A DNA stretch of 64,000 nt from assembly GCF_015207705.1 (NCBI RefSeq), contig NZ_JADEWI010000002.1:186001-250000 (forward strand). Reading direction: 5' to 3'. This stretch comes from Nostoc sp. LEGE 06077 (GTDB lineage: Bacteria; Cyanobacteriota; Cyanobacteriia; Cyanobacteriales; Nostocaceae). This document shows positions 18,402 to 28,345 of this stretch, in pieces. Position 1 is the stretch's first letter. Each line of letters begins with the position of its first letter. The translations under genes were made by a program, and so were the position numbers. The notes under the pieces were generated by a model that was not told the origin of the DNA, did not search any database, and worked only from the letters and a program-made list of their open reading frames with translations.

Positions 18402-18443
18402 CTAACTCTTGCTACTTAAGTAGAAAATAGTAGCAAGAGTTAG
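18402..18443. repeat. Perfect 15-base inverted repeat
   Basis: CTAACTCTTGCTACT is followed after 12 bases by its exact reverse complement AGTAGCAAGAGTTAG. No T-run follows. The loop contains part of a second palindrome (CTACTTAAGTAG), so two alternative foldings exist. It could be an end of a lost mobile element or a bidirectional terminator. Confidence 0.65.
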
Positions 18444-18686
18444 TCCAGATTCCCAAGATATTGATGGAAGCTGGACTTTTAACTATGGCTAATTTTTGTA
18501 ACTCAATATGTAATGTGAACATATCCTTACTGAGAGCGAAAGTCTTTTCTATTACTGATTCGGTACTACTGTAGGGTGAAAATTTTAGTTGCTACAAGGT
18601 CTTCGGTAGAACTCCAAGGGTCGGAGTGCGATTAAGAGTGATATCATAGAAGTCGTCACTGAAGACATCAAAATAATCATCACTAC

Positions 18687-18959
18687 ATGAAAGCCGAATC
18701 CGTTCGCACTACACTAGCAATACCACGGGAACTTTTAGAAGCAACTGACCAGGCAGTTTTAGAAGGCAAAGCAAGAAGTCGTAATGATTTTATGGTGCAA
18801 GCAATACGTCGAGAATTAGCAGCACAGAAAAGAGCCGCAATTGATGCTGCTTTGGCAGAAATGGCCAGCGATACTGATTATCAGGCAGAGGTACTCAAAC
18901 TAGAAACTGAATTCGCCGCTGCTCAGTGGGAGGCTTTTCTGTTAGAGGAATCTCTGTAA
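18687..18959 (+). CDS. Ribbon-helix-helix antitoxin of a MazF-type module
   Basis: A 90-residue protein. The N-terminal RTTLAIPRELLEATDQAVLE, then ARSRNDFMVQAIRREL, forms a CopG/Arc-type ribbon-helix-helix DNA-binding domain. The helical acidic tail is where such antitoxins wrap the toxin. Its stop overlaps the toxin start by one base (TAATG). It should neutralise the toxin and repress the operon. Confidence 0.88.
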   Translation: MKAESVRTTLAIPRELLEATDQAVLEGKARSRNDFMVQAIRRELAAQKRAAIDAALAEMASDTDYQAEVLKLETEFAAAQWEAFLLEESL

Positions 18960-19315
18960 TGAGAAGGGGTGAGGTCTATGATGCTCGACTAGAGTCCAAT
19001 GAAGGTTCAGAGCAAGGAGGGACTCGCCCAGTGATTATTGTCAGTCGTGATGCAATTAATTCGTCGAGTCCGGTCGTTTTAGCAGTTCCCTGCACTACTT
19101 ATCAATCGGGAAAGCGAGTTTACCCAACCCAGGTGTTAATTTTAGCACCTGATGGTGGACTCAAGAGAGATTCGATCGCAATGGCAGATCAAGTGCGGGT
19201 GTTATCGAAAACCCGCTTTTTACGTTTAAGAGGCGCAGTTTCGCAATTGGTAATGGCTCATTTATCTCAGGCTTTATTGATAGCCTTAGATTTACCAATG
19301 CCAGAAGAAGAATAA
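18959..19315 (+). CDS. MazF/PemK-type endoribonuclease toxin
   Basis: MRRGEVYDARL, GGTRPVIIVSRDAIN, VVLAVPCTTY and KRDSIAMADQVRVLSKTRFL are the ordered MazF/PemK strands and loops, including the conserved Arg-Pro and the Asp-Gln-Val-Arg segment. The family cleaves mRNA at short sequences and slows growth. I use the ATG at 18959, which overlaps the antitoxin stop, giving 118 residues, the normal family length. A frame extension upstream overlaps the antitoxin and is not needed. Confidence 0.92.
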   Translation: MRRGEVYDARLESNEGSEQGGTRPVIIVSRDAINSSSPVVLAVPCTTYQSGKRVYPTQVLILAPDGGLKRDSIAMADQVRVLSKTRFLRLRGAVSQLVMAHLSQALLIALDLPMPEEE

Positions 19316-19906
19316 AACAAGTAAACTGGGGAGCCAGGGCTGTGGTTCGCGTAACATCTCAGATTAAGAGAAGCTACTATCGTCTGGTTTTTCTGATTAT
19401 GGCCAGTGACGTTGGAGGCGCACAAGAGATATTGACAGTAAACATAGTGAATCTATATTCGCGCCGTCACCCAATACCAAATCAGGAGATTTGTCGAGAA
19501 TCATTTGTTGGGGTTCACTAACAGGAGATGGCGATCGCTCTACACCATCAATGTCAAAATCATCCTGTTGGTGAATTTAATCTAGTAAAAAATTGGCAGT
19601 AGAAAATATCGCTATAGCGTTTGTCGTTTTCGTGAGGTACACCTCATTGAGCTTAGAGCCTAGTTAGGGCGTACTTCAGGCAATTAGGAACTACGATAAA
19701 TACTTGCGTAATTTTGCTACTTTCCGGCTCAATTTAAATGTTTACAGCGGACTTTGCCAACTATTCAAGAACTTTATGATATAACCGAAATTCTATCTTA
19801 GCTGCTACACAAAATCATTTCTCCGGAACAGGGAGGTTTTTTCTGGTTGCAAACACAGAGTCAAGACAGAGCTTTTTGAAGTAGTAACTTGAATAGAGAC
19901 AAAAGT
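19316..19906. other. Intergenic region between the toxin gene and the MFS gene
   Basis: I see no firm gene. A minus-strand stretch of about 57 codons (about 19400-19570) stays open and reads in part like protein (SPDLVLGDGANIDS), perhaps a decayed gene fragment. It has no start or domain I can support. No clear terminator was found after the toxin gene. Confidence 0.4.
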
Positions 19907-21097
19907 ATGGCACAGAAATCAGCCGCCTTGAAGTTTGTGATTTTACTTGGTTTTGTTAGCCTCTGTGCCGATGCCACTTATGAAGGGGCGCGTAGTATTA
20001 CGGGGGCTTATTTGCAGGTTTTAGGCGCAAGCGGCACTGTGGTAGGTCTTGTAGCAGGTTTTGGGGAACTAATTGGTTATGGTTTGCGCCTCATCATTGG
20101 TTATCTCAGCGACCAGACACGCAAATATTGGGGGATTACAACTTTAGGATTTATTTTGAACACTGCCGTTGTCCCACTATTGGCTTTTGCCGGGAGATGG
20201 GAAGTAGCCGCAGGTTTGATGATGGCAGAACGCACAGGAAAAGCCGTACGGACTCCCCCGCGAGATGCACTTCTGTCTCATGGTGTGAGTCAAATTGGCC
20301 GAGGCTTCGGCTTTGGTTTGCATGAAGCAATGGATCAAACCGGCGCTGTCATGGGGCCTTTAGCAGTAGCAGCAATGGTTTATTTCCAAGGAGAGTATCG
20401 CAACGCCTTTACAATTTTAATTGTACCGGCGGTGTTGGGCTTGATTGTGTTATTGGTTTTGCAATTTCTCTACCCCAACCCCAGCGATTTAGAAATTGAA
20501 CCTGAAATTAACGAAAAAGATAGCATCCCGCGGGCATTTTGGATTTATCTGGGTGCAGTGGCGATTATTGCCGCTGGTTATGCTGATTTTCCCTTAATTG
20601 CCTTTCATTTTCAAAAGGGAAATGTTGCTTCCGGTCAAACAATCCCTTTATTTTATGCCTTCGCAATGGGAATTGATGCTGTAGCTGCACTGATATTTGG
20701 CTATCTGTTTGACCGCGCTGGTATTTCTATTTTGATGGTTGCGGCTTTTATTTCCTCCTTTTTCGCACCATTGGTATTCTTAGGTAATACCCAACTAGCA
20801 CTGTTAGGTATAGCGTTTTGGGGTATAGGTATGGGGGCGCAAGAGTCGATTTTAAAAGCTGCGATCGCCGGACTCGTCCCCAAACACAAACGCGCCACAG
20901 CTTATGGTATCTTCAGCACAGGCTATGGTTTTGCTTGGTTTTTAGGCAGCACTTTAATGGGTGTTTTGTACGATCGCTCCATTACCCTATTAGTAATATT
21001 TTCCGCCGCCACTCAACTACTCGCCATTCCCTTATTTGTTTGGGTGCAATTACAAGCTAATAAATCCCAACCAGAGTTAACAGATAAACCTGTTTAA
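19907..21097 (+). CDS. Major facilitator superfamily transporter
   Basis: About twelve hydrophobic segments with MFS loop features: GYGLRLIIGYLSDQTRKYWG (loop 2-3 motif), AERTGKAVRTPPRDALLSH after helix 4, and HKRATAYGIFSTGYGFAWFLGS in the C-terminal half, where GIFSTGYGFAWFLG is a helix-packing region. A cytoplasmic acidic loop lies at about 195-215. Substrate unknown. I choose ATG 19907; a TTG 18 bases upstream is in frame and is less likely. Its stop codon overlaps the end of an opposite-strand Uma2 remnant. Confidence 0.88.
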   Translation: MAQKSAALKFVILLGFVSLCADATYEGARSITGAYLQVLGASGTVVGLVAGFGELIGYGLRLIIGYLSDQTRKYWGITTLGFILNTAVVPLLAFAGRWEVAAGLMMAERTGKAVRTPPRDALLSHGVSQIGRGFGFGLHEAMDQTGAVMGPLAVAAMVYFQGEYRNAFTILIVPAVLGLIVLLVLQFLYPNPSDLEIEPEINEKDSIPRAFWIYLGAVAIIAAGYADFPLIAFHFQKGNVASGQTIPLFYAFAMGIDAVAALIFGYLFDRAGISILMVAAFISSFFAPLVFLGNTQLALLGIAFWGIGMGAQESILKAAIAGLVPKHKRATAYGIFSTGYGFAWFLGSTLMGVLYDRSITLLVIFSAATQLLAIPLFVWVQLQANKSQPELTDKPV

Positions 21098-21240
21098 ATC
21101 AAAGAATCTGGGTCTACACCCAGGGTTCTTAATCTTTCTGCTAAGATTTGAGCGCATTGTTCAACTTTTTGCACTTGTCCTTCTGGTGTTAACATTCATA
21201 ATTGTTGTACCATTGGTTCCACTTCCTCCTGATTTTCTCA
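21094..21240 (-). pseudogene. Uma2-family endonuclease C-terminal remnant
   Basis: The minus strand reads ENQEEVEPMVQQL, a TGA, then MLTPEGQVQKVEQCAQILAE, then RLRTLGVDPDSLI and a stop. The ending (coiled helix, then LRxLGVDPD and stop) is the standard C-terminus of cyanobacterial Uma2 proteins; the intact Uma2 at 44019 ends with the same pattern (LQELGIDPNSI). The catalytic domain is gone. Its stop overlaps the stop of the MFS gene. Confidence 0.7.
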
Positions 21241-21244
21241 ACTC

Positions 21245-21294
21245 AACTCCTCTTCCTCTGCGTAACTCTGCGCGGACTTTGTATACCTTTGCGT
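21245..21294. repeat. CGCAGAG-type interspersed repeat at the end of lnt
   Basis: On the minus strand the bases read as spaced copies of CGCAAAG / CGCAGAG / CGCAGAGG, a motif scattered in Nostoc-type genomes. A related copy lies inside the GH116 gene at 63536. Here it starts right at the lnt stop. Confidence 0.5.
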
Positions 21295-22905
21295 TTAAAA
21301 TACCTTCCCCACAAACCAACCCACAAAACCCAAACCCAACAACAACGGTGTTAACCAATCGCCCCAACGCACATATAAAGTCTGCGTTTGACGACGATAT
21401 ATAGTCTCTGCGTGAGTTTGGTAGGTATTATAGCCAGATATCCACAAAGTTCTGCCGTGGGGGTCGACAAAAGCCGAATACCCAGTATTAGTAGCCCGTG
21501 CTGACCATCTATCAGTTTCAATTGCCCGCATGATATCTTGAGCATGATGCTGGAATGGCATAGCTGAACTGTAATGGGCATCGTTAGAAGAACTGAGGAT
21601 AAATTGCCCACCCACCGCAGCTTGACGGCGAAATACTTCAGGAAATGCCGATTCGTAGCAAATACCGACAATTGCCTGTCCAAAAGGTGTATCAAATATC
21701 TGGTTAGCTGCACCGTGAACTTGGTGTTCATCTAGCGGTGACAAACGGCTGATTAATTTACCTAAAATTTCCTCAAAGGGGATATATTCACCCAAGGGTA
21801 CGAGTTTGGATTTATCGTAGCGACTGGTAGTTTCACCCTGGCTATTGACAGTAAACAAACTGTTTGTATAGCTGCGTCCCTTTTCCCCAAAAGCACCTAC
21901 CCAAACTACTACACCTTTTTCCTGCACTGCTGCAAATAGGGGCGTGTCTCTAAAATTGCGCTGAAAAATCGGTAAAGCACCTTCGGGTGTGAGGACAGCA
22001 TTTACACCTTGTTCGGCTAAAGTTAAATAACCACTGGTATAGCCTGTAATGGCACGGCGATAACCTTCGGGTTGGACTTTAATTTTGTTGGGGATGTTAC
22101 CTTGCACAACGCCAATTTTTAAGGCTGCTGCTGGTGGTTGGGCGATGGGTTGGCTATATAAAAACCAGCCGATTAGATGTAAGGTGATGAATAACCCTGT
22201 GGCTAATGCTAAATATTTATTGACGAACCGCCGAGGTGTAGAAGATAGGTAGGCTTCGGCGATTAGTCCATTGAAGGCGGCGATCGCAGCTGTTACAGTA
22301 TTAGGGCCAGACAGTTGCCCAAGATGTAAAATTACTAAGTTATGTGGTGATTGCGTATAAGCTAAAGCACTCCACCACAAAGAACCGGAACTCCACAAAC
22401 TTTCTAAACCGCACCACAGGGCTGTACCAATCAAAACCCGCAACCAAGGTTTTCCTTGATTCAGCCATACCATTCCCGCCGCCCAAAGGGTGACAAATAA
22501 CCCACCCCAGAGGCTAATAAAGCCCCAACAAAATATAGTAATAGCTAAACTCGGCCACCAAGGTACACCCAACCAATCCATTGGGTGAATCCCGGTAATC
22601 CAAAATAAGGCGACGCTGTGATAACCAACACCCCAGAGTAAAGGTAAAAGGTAAAAAGTAAAAGGTAAAAGCCAGGGTTTTTGCTTTTTAGCTTCTAAAT
22701 AAGAGTTACTTTTTTGAACAACTAATACCCAAAGCGGTGCTAACGCTATCCAAGCCAAAAACCATGCACCCACAGGGGCGACGGTTAGCCCCATCAAAAC
22801 ACCGCTAATTAGCGAAAGTAAAAGGTAAAAGGCAAAAGTAAAAAATGAATTCTCGCCTTTTCCTTTTTCCTTTTTACTCTTGCCTTCATTCTGTTTCTTC
22901 TTCAT
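21295..22905 (-). CDS. lnt: Apolipoprotein N-acyltransferase
   Basis: Several membrane helices precede a nitrilase-type domain with the Glu-Lys-Cys triad in order: [28 protein letters not shown]. Lnt adds the third acyl chain to the N-terminal Cys of lipoproteins in the inner membrane. I take the ATG at 22905, which overlaps the end of gyrA by 20 bases; an in-frame upstream ATG at 22950 would extend 65 bases into gyrA. Two stretches of the protein, residues about 1-30 and about 75-90, are encoded by simple A/G-rich repeats and read FTFAFYLLL and FTFYLLPLL. Both fall in or next to membrane helices, so they are tolerated. Confidence 0.93.
   Translation of the reverse strand: MKKKQNEGKSKKEKGKGENSFFTFAFYLLLSLISGVLMGLTVAPVGAWFLAWIALAPLWVLVVQKSNSYLEAKKQKPWLLPFTFYLLPLLWGVGYHSVALFWITGIHPMDWLGVPWWPSLAITIFCWGFISLWGGLFVTLWAAGMVWLNQGKPWLRVLIGTALWCGLESLWSSGSLWWSALAYTQSPHNLVILHLGQLSGPNTVTAAIAAFNGLIAEAYLSSTPRRFVNKYLALATGLFITLHLIGWFLYSQPIAQPPAAALKIGVVQGNIPNKIKVQPEGYRRAITGYTSGYLTLAEQGVNAVLTPEGALPIFQRNFRDTPLFAAVQEKGVVVWVGAFGEKGRSYTNSLFTVNSQGETTSRYDKSKLVPLGEYIPFEEILGKLISRLSPLDEHQVHGAANQIFDTPFGQAIVGICYESAFPEVFRRQAAVGGQFILSSSNDAHYSSAMPFQHHAQDIMRAIETDRWSARATNTGYSAFVDPHGRTLWISGYNTYQTHAETIYRRQTQTLYVRWGDWLTPLLLGLGFVGWFVGKVF
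22638..22671. repeat. GTAAAAG short tandem repeat inside lnt
   Basis: About five degenerate copies of the 7-base unit GTAAAAG stand in tandem. On the coding (minus) strand they encode the hydrophobic string FTFYLLPLL, so the frame of lnt stays open. Confidence 0.7.
22815..22884. repeat. Second GTAAAAG / CCTTTTT repeat patch at the lnt start
   Basis: Degenerate GTAAAAG copies followed by an oppositely oriented CTTTTCC run overlap the first codons of lnt. The patch encodes a Lys-rich N-terminus followed by [10 protein letters not shown] related copy lies at 49928 outside genes. Confidence 0.6.
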
Positions 22906-25474
22906 CACCAGTATCAGGCGGAACGATCGCAACTCCGGTAATTGCGTCATCTTCGTCTAAGCGTTGGACTCTTACGCCAGTAGCCGATCGCGATTGGATG
23001 GAAATTGCATTGGTAGCCTGACGGATAATGATACCGCGATTTGTCACCATCATAATTTCATCGTCGCTGTTGACAATTTGCAAGGTGGCTAATTTGTCTT
23101 TGGTTTTCCGGTTTTTGAATTTGGTAGCCATTAAACCTTGACCAGCACGGTTTTGCAAACGGAATTGGGCAACGGGTACGCGTTTACCGTAGCCGCCCAT
23201 TGTAATAACTAGTACCCAAGGGCCAACATTACCTGTTACTTCTACTTCTGTGGTTTCTTCCACATTTTCGATATCTTCGGTTTCGATTTCTTCGATTTCT
23301 GACTCTTCCGTTCCCGTGTCGAGTGTATCCAGAATAGCTGCGGGAATAATATCCATCCCCACCAGTTCATCACCCTTTTTGAGTTTCATCGATTTCACAC
23401 CACGGGTCGCCCTACCGAGAGGACGCAGTTGTTCGTGGGTACATCGAAAGTGAATTGCCATCCCCAGACGAGAACCAACGATAATGCTGTCTTCAACTCT
23501 AGCGCGGCGTACCCAGCGCAGTTGATCCCCTTCTTCTAAGGAAATGGCAATCAAACCATTTGCCCGAATATGGCTAAAAGCTGCCAAGGCAGTTTTCTTA
23601 ATATTGCCGCCTTTGGTGAGCATGACTAAATATTCATTGTCGCTGAACTCGTCAACGGGGACGATGGAGGTGATTTTTTCTTCCTTGGGAATGGGTAACA
23701 TCTGGACAATGGGTGTACCCCGACTGGTGCGGGAACCCACTGGGATTTGATAAGCTTTGAGGCAGTAAACTACGCCGCGATCGCTAAAGAATAAAACACT
23801 ATCGTGATCGCAGCAAGTTAAGAAATGTTCTACGGTGTCATCGTCTTTCACCTTGGCGGCGGCTTTACCTCTAGTGGCGCGGCTTTGCGCTTCAAAGGTG
23901 TTGACGGGCATCCGTTTGATGTAACCTTGCTGTGTTAACAGAATAATTGCTTTTTCGTTGGCAATTAGGTCACGTTCATCAATTTCCCCTTCGGCATGAG
24001 TAATGATTGTGCGTCGAGGTGTGGCGAAGCTGGTTTTGATGTGCGAAATTTCAGCTTCAATAATTTCTAAAATTCTTTCTCGCCGTGCCAGAATATCGCG
24101 TAAATCGCCGATGCGCTCTTGTAATTCTTCATGTTCTAGGCGAATTTTATCTGCTTCTAAGGCAGTCAAGCGGCGCAGTTGCATTTGCAAAATTGCGTCA
24201 GCTTGGACTTCTGACAGTCCGTAATTTGTAATTAACTCACCTTTAGCGGTGGGTGCGTCCGGGGCATGACGAATCAAGTTAATGATTGTATCTAAATGGG
24301 ATAAAGCAATCAATAACCCTTGTAAAAGATGGTCGCGTTCTTCCGCTTTTCGCAGTTCGTACTGGGTGCGTCTGGTAATGGATATGATGCGGAAATCGAG
24401 GAAGACTTCTAAAAATTGCCGCAGGGTGAGGATTTGCGGTTCCCCGTTGACCAACGCCAGCATATTTGCCCCAAAGTTGGCTTGCAGTGGGGTTTGCTTG
24501 TAAAGGTTGTTCAACACTACGCGGGGATAAGCATCGCGCTTGAGTTCGATGACAATTCGCATCCCATCGCGATCGCTTTCATCCCGGATATCTGCTATCC
24601 CGTCAATTCGCTTATCGTTCACCAATTCGGCGATTTTCTCAATTAATGCCGCCTTATTAGTTTGATAAGGCAATTCGGTGATGATAATTGCTTCCCGTTC
24701 GGGACGACCACGCTGTTCGATGGTTTCTATGTTGGCGACACCACGCATGGTAATGGAACCGCGCCCAGTAGTATAAGCTTCTTTAATTGCCGCTGTGCCG
24801 AGAATTTGCGCCCCAGTGGGGAAATCTGGCCCGTGGATATACTGCATCAACTGGAGGTCGGTGATTTCGGGATTGTGAATTAGGGCGACTAATCCATCAA
24901 TCAATTCGCCTAAGTTGTGGGGCGGAATATTTGTTGCCATCCCCACGGCAATACCCGATGAACCATTGAGTAGCAGTTGGGGAATCCGCGAGGGTAGAAC
25001 TGTGGGTTCTTGTTGGGAACCGTCGAAGTTATCCGCAAAGTCTACAGTTTCTGATTCGATGTCTTGGAGTAAAGCGGCGCTAGTTAAAGCTTGCAAGCGA
25101 CATTCTGTGTATCGCATTGCCGCTGGGGGATCGTTATCTACAGAACCGAAGTTACCATGCCCGTTAATTAAAGGCGATCGCATGGAAAAATCCTGCGCCA
25201 TCCGCACCAAGGCATCGTATACGGCTGTGTCGCCGTGGGGGTGATATTTACCCAACACTTCCCCAACCACACGGGCGCATTTTCTAAATGGGCGATCGTG
25301 CAGTAAACCTAGTTCGTGCATAGCGTAGAGGATACGGCGATGCACAGGTTTCAGACCATCCCTGGCATCTGGTAGCGCCCGACCCACTATCACACTCATG
25401 GCGTATTCCAGATAAGACCGGGACATTTCGTTCCGGAGATCTGTGGGGATAATCCTCTCCTGTGAGGTTGTCAT
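22886..25474 (-). CDS. gyrA: DNA gyrase subunit A
   Basis: 862 residues, the normal length. The N-terminal winged-helix domain has [17 protein letters not shown] and [20 protein letters not shown]. The catalytic Tyr is Y122 in [10 protein letters not shown], and the quinolone-region positions are T83 and D87. The C-terminal domain holds the blade repeats, with a GyrA-box-like QSRATRGKA, which favours GyrA over ParC. An acidic insert of about 25 residues ([18 protein letters not shown]) lies in the C-terminal domain. The enzyme introduces negative supercoils together with GyrB, which is not in this window. lnt starts 20 bases before the gyrA stop, so the two are translationally linked. Confidence 0.97.
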   Translation of the reverse strand: MTTSQERIIPTDLRNEMSRSYLEYAMSVIVGRALPDARDGLKPVHRRILYAMHELGLLHDRPFRKCARVVGEVLGKYHPHGDTAVYDALVRMAQDFSMRSPLINGHGNFGSVDNDPPAAMRYTECRLQALTSAALLQDIESETVDFADNFDGSQQEPTVLPSRIPQLLLNGSSGIAVGMATNIPPHNLGELIDGLVALIHNPEITDLQLMQYIHGPDFPTGAQILGTAAIKEAYTTGRGSITMRGVANIETIEQRGRPEREAIIITELPYQTNKAALIEKIAELVNDKRIDGIADIRDESDRDGMRIVIELKRDAYPRVVLNNLYKQTPLQANFGANMLALVNGEPQILTLRQFLEVFLDFRIISITRRTQYELRKAEERDHLLQGLLIALSHLDTIINLIRHAPDAPTAKGELITNYGLSEVQADAILQMQLRRLTALEADKIRLEHEELQERIGDLRDILARRERILEIIEAEISHIKTSFATPRRTIITHAEGEIDERDLIANEKAIILLTQQGYIKRMPVNTFEAQSRATRGKAAAKVKDDDTVEHFLTCCDHDSVLFFSDRGVVYCLKAYQIPVGSRTSRGTPIVQMLPIPKEEKITSIVPVDEFSDNEYLVMLTKGGNIKKTALAAFSHIRANGLIAISLEEGDQLRWVRRARVEDSIIVGSRLGMAIHFRCTHEQLRPLGRATRGVKSMKLKKGDELVGMDIIPAAILDTLDTGTEESEIEEIETEDIENVEETTEVEVTGNVGPWVLVITMGGYGKRVPVAQFRLQNRAGQGLMATKFKNRKTKDKLATLQIVNSDDEIMMVTNRGIIIRQATNAISIQSRSATGVRVQRLDEDDAITGVAIVPPDTGDEEETE

Positions 25475-25934
25475 AACCTAAAAAACTCCAAAAATCGTAT
25501 ATTTTTAGCCTTTACAGTTGGCAAAGCGTAAAATTATTCCAAATTACTCTTGAATAATTGACATATTTTGATACAATTCTAGCATGTATTGTGTTTTTTT
25601 GCCTGGAAAGCTAACCTACAGTAGCTCGACAAACGGCTGTTGTAGACGTGCTAAATAAGATTTAACGCAGATAATTTGAGCTAAAGAAATTAATTTCCTA
25701 AATTTTCCCTAAAATAAAGCTAATTTGCTCAATTACAAGTTATGACTGAGCCGATATCAGCAAGAGGTAGGAAATAGAATTTAGTTAATGATTGAGATAG
25801 ACACGGTAAGCAAAAAAAAGTGGCAATGTAAAGGGAGTTGGATCAAATCTTTGGTTCTTAGTTTATCCGGCTTATTATAGTTAAGTTCGTGAATCAATCT
25901 TGATTTTCCCAGTAGTTATTCATCTGAGGCTCTG
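25475..25934. other. Intergenic region upstream of gyrA
   Basis: AT-rich, with no gene seen. It must carry the gyrA promoter on the minus strand and the promoter of the small gene at 25935. A TTGACA at about 25557 with TAGCAT 16 bases later is a possible plus-strand promoter. Confidence 0.4.
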
Positions 25935-26147
25935 ATGACATTTCAACAATTAGCCATAGGTAGCTATTTCCGTCTGCCTGGTGTCAGTTATGCTTGTGTA
26001 TATCGCAAGGCCAGTCATTCTTATGGCAGTCTAAACGCATCATTACAGACAATACGTCCAACAACAAAAGTGATCCCGCTGAATGCCGCCGCGATCGCTA
26101 AATATTTAGAGGCCAAACAAGCATCCCAGAATAAGCTCCAGAAGTAA
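25935..26147 (+). CDS. Small hypothetical protein, 70 residues
   Basis: Not recognised. It has the opening FQQLAIGSYFRLPG, then a central Tyr/Ser-rich part, then VIPLNAAAIAKYLEA. The start is backed by a GAGG ribosome site five bases upstream, and a HIP1 octamer lies inside the frame. The phrase (F)xxLxxGxxFRxPG resembles small cyanobacterial proteins of unknown role. No membrane segment. The ClC gene converges 25 bases downstream. Confidence 0.65.
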   Translation: MTFQQLAIGSYFRLPGVSYACVYRKASHSYGSLNASLQTIRPTTKVIPLNAAAIAKYLEAKQASQNKLQK

Positions 26148-26172
26148 AGAATTTATTGACTGTTTTTCTGAG

Positions 26173-27468
26173 TTAATGAATATTTTCTGGTTGAGACTTT
26201 AGTTGAGCCGCAATTAAAGGCACTTTAGGCGCTAGGAAAAATCCGACTAAACTAGCAAACAAAATTGGTGTAAAGGGACTGAAGCTAGTCAGTTTCGATA
26301 GTAGCAGAGTTGTACTGATTGGTGTACGTGTTACAGCTGCGTTAATTGCCGCCATTGTACAAATCATCGCTAAGGCAGGATTGATTCCAGGAATCAAAAC
26401 TACCACTGCTTTGCCAATACAAGCACCAGTAAAAAATAAAGGGATAATAAATCCACCGCGCCACCCACCTGTAACTGTCATGCTAATGGCAGCCATTTTA
26501 CCCAAAGCCAGCGTTAACAAAAAAACACCAGAAAAGTTAGTTGAAAGAACAGTTTCTAACTCTTCGTGACCAAAATAACGGGTCAGGGGTAAGAAAACTG
26601 CTAAACTACCAATTCCCAGTCCGGCTATGGTAGTGCGTAAATAAATCGGGACAGGAATGCGATTAAAGGCGCTGTCGCAGGTGCGAAAAATCCACATAAA
26701 AATCCATCCAGCGATCGCCCCAATGATCCCAAACAGAATTGCGAAGGCAAAATCATCGATATTTTCCAGGCGATATTGAGGAAAATGCCAAGTTGGAGCA
26801 ATTCCTAAATGAGTAATTGCCGCAAATACCAGATAACTAGCGCAACTAGAAACAATAGCTGGCATTAAAGCTTCGTAATACTCCACAATATGCTGATGGT
26901 GCAAGATTTCTAGGGCAAACATCGCCCCACCCAAAGGTGCGCCAAACAAAGCCGTAAAACCCGCCGCCATCGCCGCTAAACTCATAGATCGCAAGTCTTC
27001 ACCTTCGAGTTTCAGGCGATCGCCTATCCAAGTACCAAAGGAACCTGTCACCTGTACTAATGGTGCTTCCGGGCCAGCACTACCACCAGCAGCAATACTC
27101 GCCAGGGAAGCCAGAATCATCGACGGATTTTTTCGCCCATCCAACCGCCCACCACGAAAATGAATATTATCCACAATCACGGCAATTTCACCAGGATTTC
27201 CCAAAAAATGAATCACTAGCCCAATAATTAAACCTGCTAGTGGCATTACAACTAATAAACTTAAACCTTGGAACCTTTGCAACTGGTGAGTTAACAGTTC
27301 TAAAACATTCCAGTACAAACCAGCAAATAAACCACTCACTGTCCCCACCACTACCCAACGCAGTACCCATCGAGAAATCATCAAAGGATTACGTCTTGCT
27401 AGTCCAAACAGTTGAGTAAATGTCCAGCGTTGGGTTTGATTGTTGGGGGGTGGCTGATTTAATGGCAC
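26173..27468 (-). CDS. ClC-type chloride channel/transporter
   Basis: About ten membrane helices with the ClC signature regions: AAGGSAGPEAPLVQVTGSFG at the helix F position, GFTALFGAPLGGAMFALEILH, and GGWRGGFIIPLFFTGACIGK near helix N. In coupled Cl-/H+ antiporters the F-helix motif is GREGP, with the gating Glu; here it reads GSAGP, so that Glu is Ala. The protein may act as a passive channel or use other ions (inference). No CBS domains. Start at 27468 is plausible; a cytosolic N-terminus precedes helix A. Confidence 0.92.
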   Translation of the reverse strand: MPLNQPPPNNQTQRWTFTQLFGLARRNPLMISRWVLRWVVVGTVSGLFAGLYWNVLELLTHQLQRFQGLSLLVVMPLAGLIIGLVIHFLGNPGEIAVIVDNIHFRGGRLDGRKNPSMILASLASIAAGGSAGPEAPLVQVTGSFGTWIGDRLKLEGEDLRSMSLAAMAAGFTALFGAPLGGAMFALEILHHQHIVEYYEALMPAIVSSCASYLVFAAITHLGIAPTWHFPQYRLENIDDFAFAILFGIIGAIAGWIFMWIFRTCDSAFNRIPVPIYLRTTIAGLGIGSLAVFLPLTRYFGHEELETVLSTNFSGVFLLTLALGKMAAISMTVTGGWRGGFIIPLFFTGACIGKAVVVLIPGINPALAMICTMAAINAAVTRTPISTTLLLSKLTSFSPFTPILFASLVGFFLAPKVPLIAAQLKSQPENIH

Positions 27469-27647
27469 TGTTGATGTCCTATTGATAAAACCTAAGTTAT
27501 TGAATAACCATTAATTATCCTGCCTGATTTTTACTATCTTTGCAAAAACCGGGATGTTCCCTTGCATACTATCTACTATCCTGTACAATAATTGCTTTAT
27601 ACCTGCTCACTATTGATGAGCAATTAATTATTTTTGAGCTATTGAAT

Positions 27648-28310
27648 ATGAGTAGTGTAATTTTTGACGTAATACCTGACATATCAATTATCCTTTGTAC
27701 TTACAACCGAGAAAAATATTTAAACCGTTGTATTAATAGTGTGATTGCTCAGATTTATCAAGATTGGGAACTGATTATAGTAGATGATGGCAGTACCGAT
27801 AACACCTTTGAAATTGTCAATCAATATATTCATATTTTCCCGAATATTCGTTATTTAAAACACCAAAATAAGAAACTTTGGCACGCTAAAAATACTGGTA
27901 TTCAAGCATCATTTGGCAGATACATCACATTTTTAGATAGCGATGATGCCTATTTACCAGAACATCTGGCTGCACGCATTAAATATATGCAAGAGCATCC
28001 AGAAATTGATTTAATTGAAGGTGGATTTGCCACAGACGAAGAGGTTTTTGTCGCAGATTATTTTCAACAAGGTAAAACAATTAATCTCCGAGAATGCGTA
28101 CTAGGCCCTACATTTTTTGGTAAGAGAGCAGTATTTTTTGAATTGAAAGGCTTTAATAATATTGCTTATGGAGAAGATACAGACTTTTGGAACAGAGCCG
28201 AGAAAGCCTTCAAAACTCAAAAAACACCTCACTTGCAAACTTATGTTTACACCAGAGCAGAAACTAGTATCACTAAGAGTGTTTTAGAAGAAATTTCGCA
28301 ATCTAGCTAA
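27648..28310 (+). CDS. Family 2 glycosyltransferase
   Basis: The GT-A fold is clear: DISIILCTYNREKYLNRCI, then DWELIIVDDGSTDNT, WHAKNTGIQASFGRYITFLDSDD (the DxD metal site), and AYGEDTDFWNRA with the acid near the acceptor site. It transfers a sugar from a nucleotide donor; acceptor unknown. I start at ATG 27648, right before the fold. An open extension to 27540 begins with TTG and adds a hydrophobic stretch, which is unlikely but would give a membrane anchor. At about 220 residues it is short for the family. A methyltransferase gene converges downstream, a pairing common in surface-glycan loci. Confidence 0.9.
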   Translation: MSSVIFDVIPDISIILCTYNREKYLNRCINSVIAQIYQDWELIIVDDGSTDNTFEIVNQYIHIFPNIRYLKHQNKKLWHAKNTGIQASFGRYITFLDSDDAYLPEHLAARIKYMQEHPEIDLIEGGFATDEEVFVADYFQQGKTINLRECVLGPTFFGKRAVFFELKGFNNIAYGEDTDFWNRAEKAFKTQKTPHLQTYVYTRAETSITKSVLEEISQSS

Positions 28311-28345
28311 ATAATGAATAAAATCAGGTAAAAAATGTGGAAAAT

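Larger units (their letters stand above)
18084..18686. other. Intergenic region between the SDR gene and the toxin-antitoxin pair
   Basis: It contains the terminator at 18159 and the long inverted repeat at 18402. Open stretches such as 18209-18394 have no recognisable protein features or ribosome site, and I do not call a gene. The last 80 bases must hold the toxin-antitoxin promoter; GTCGTCACTGAAGAC near 18652 could be an operator half-site, but this is weak. Confidence 0.5.

Noticed and set aside
19400-19570. Minus-strand open stretch with SPDLVLGDGANIDS
   Set aside because: It may be a gene fragment, but no start, domain or neighbour supports it.
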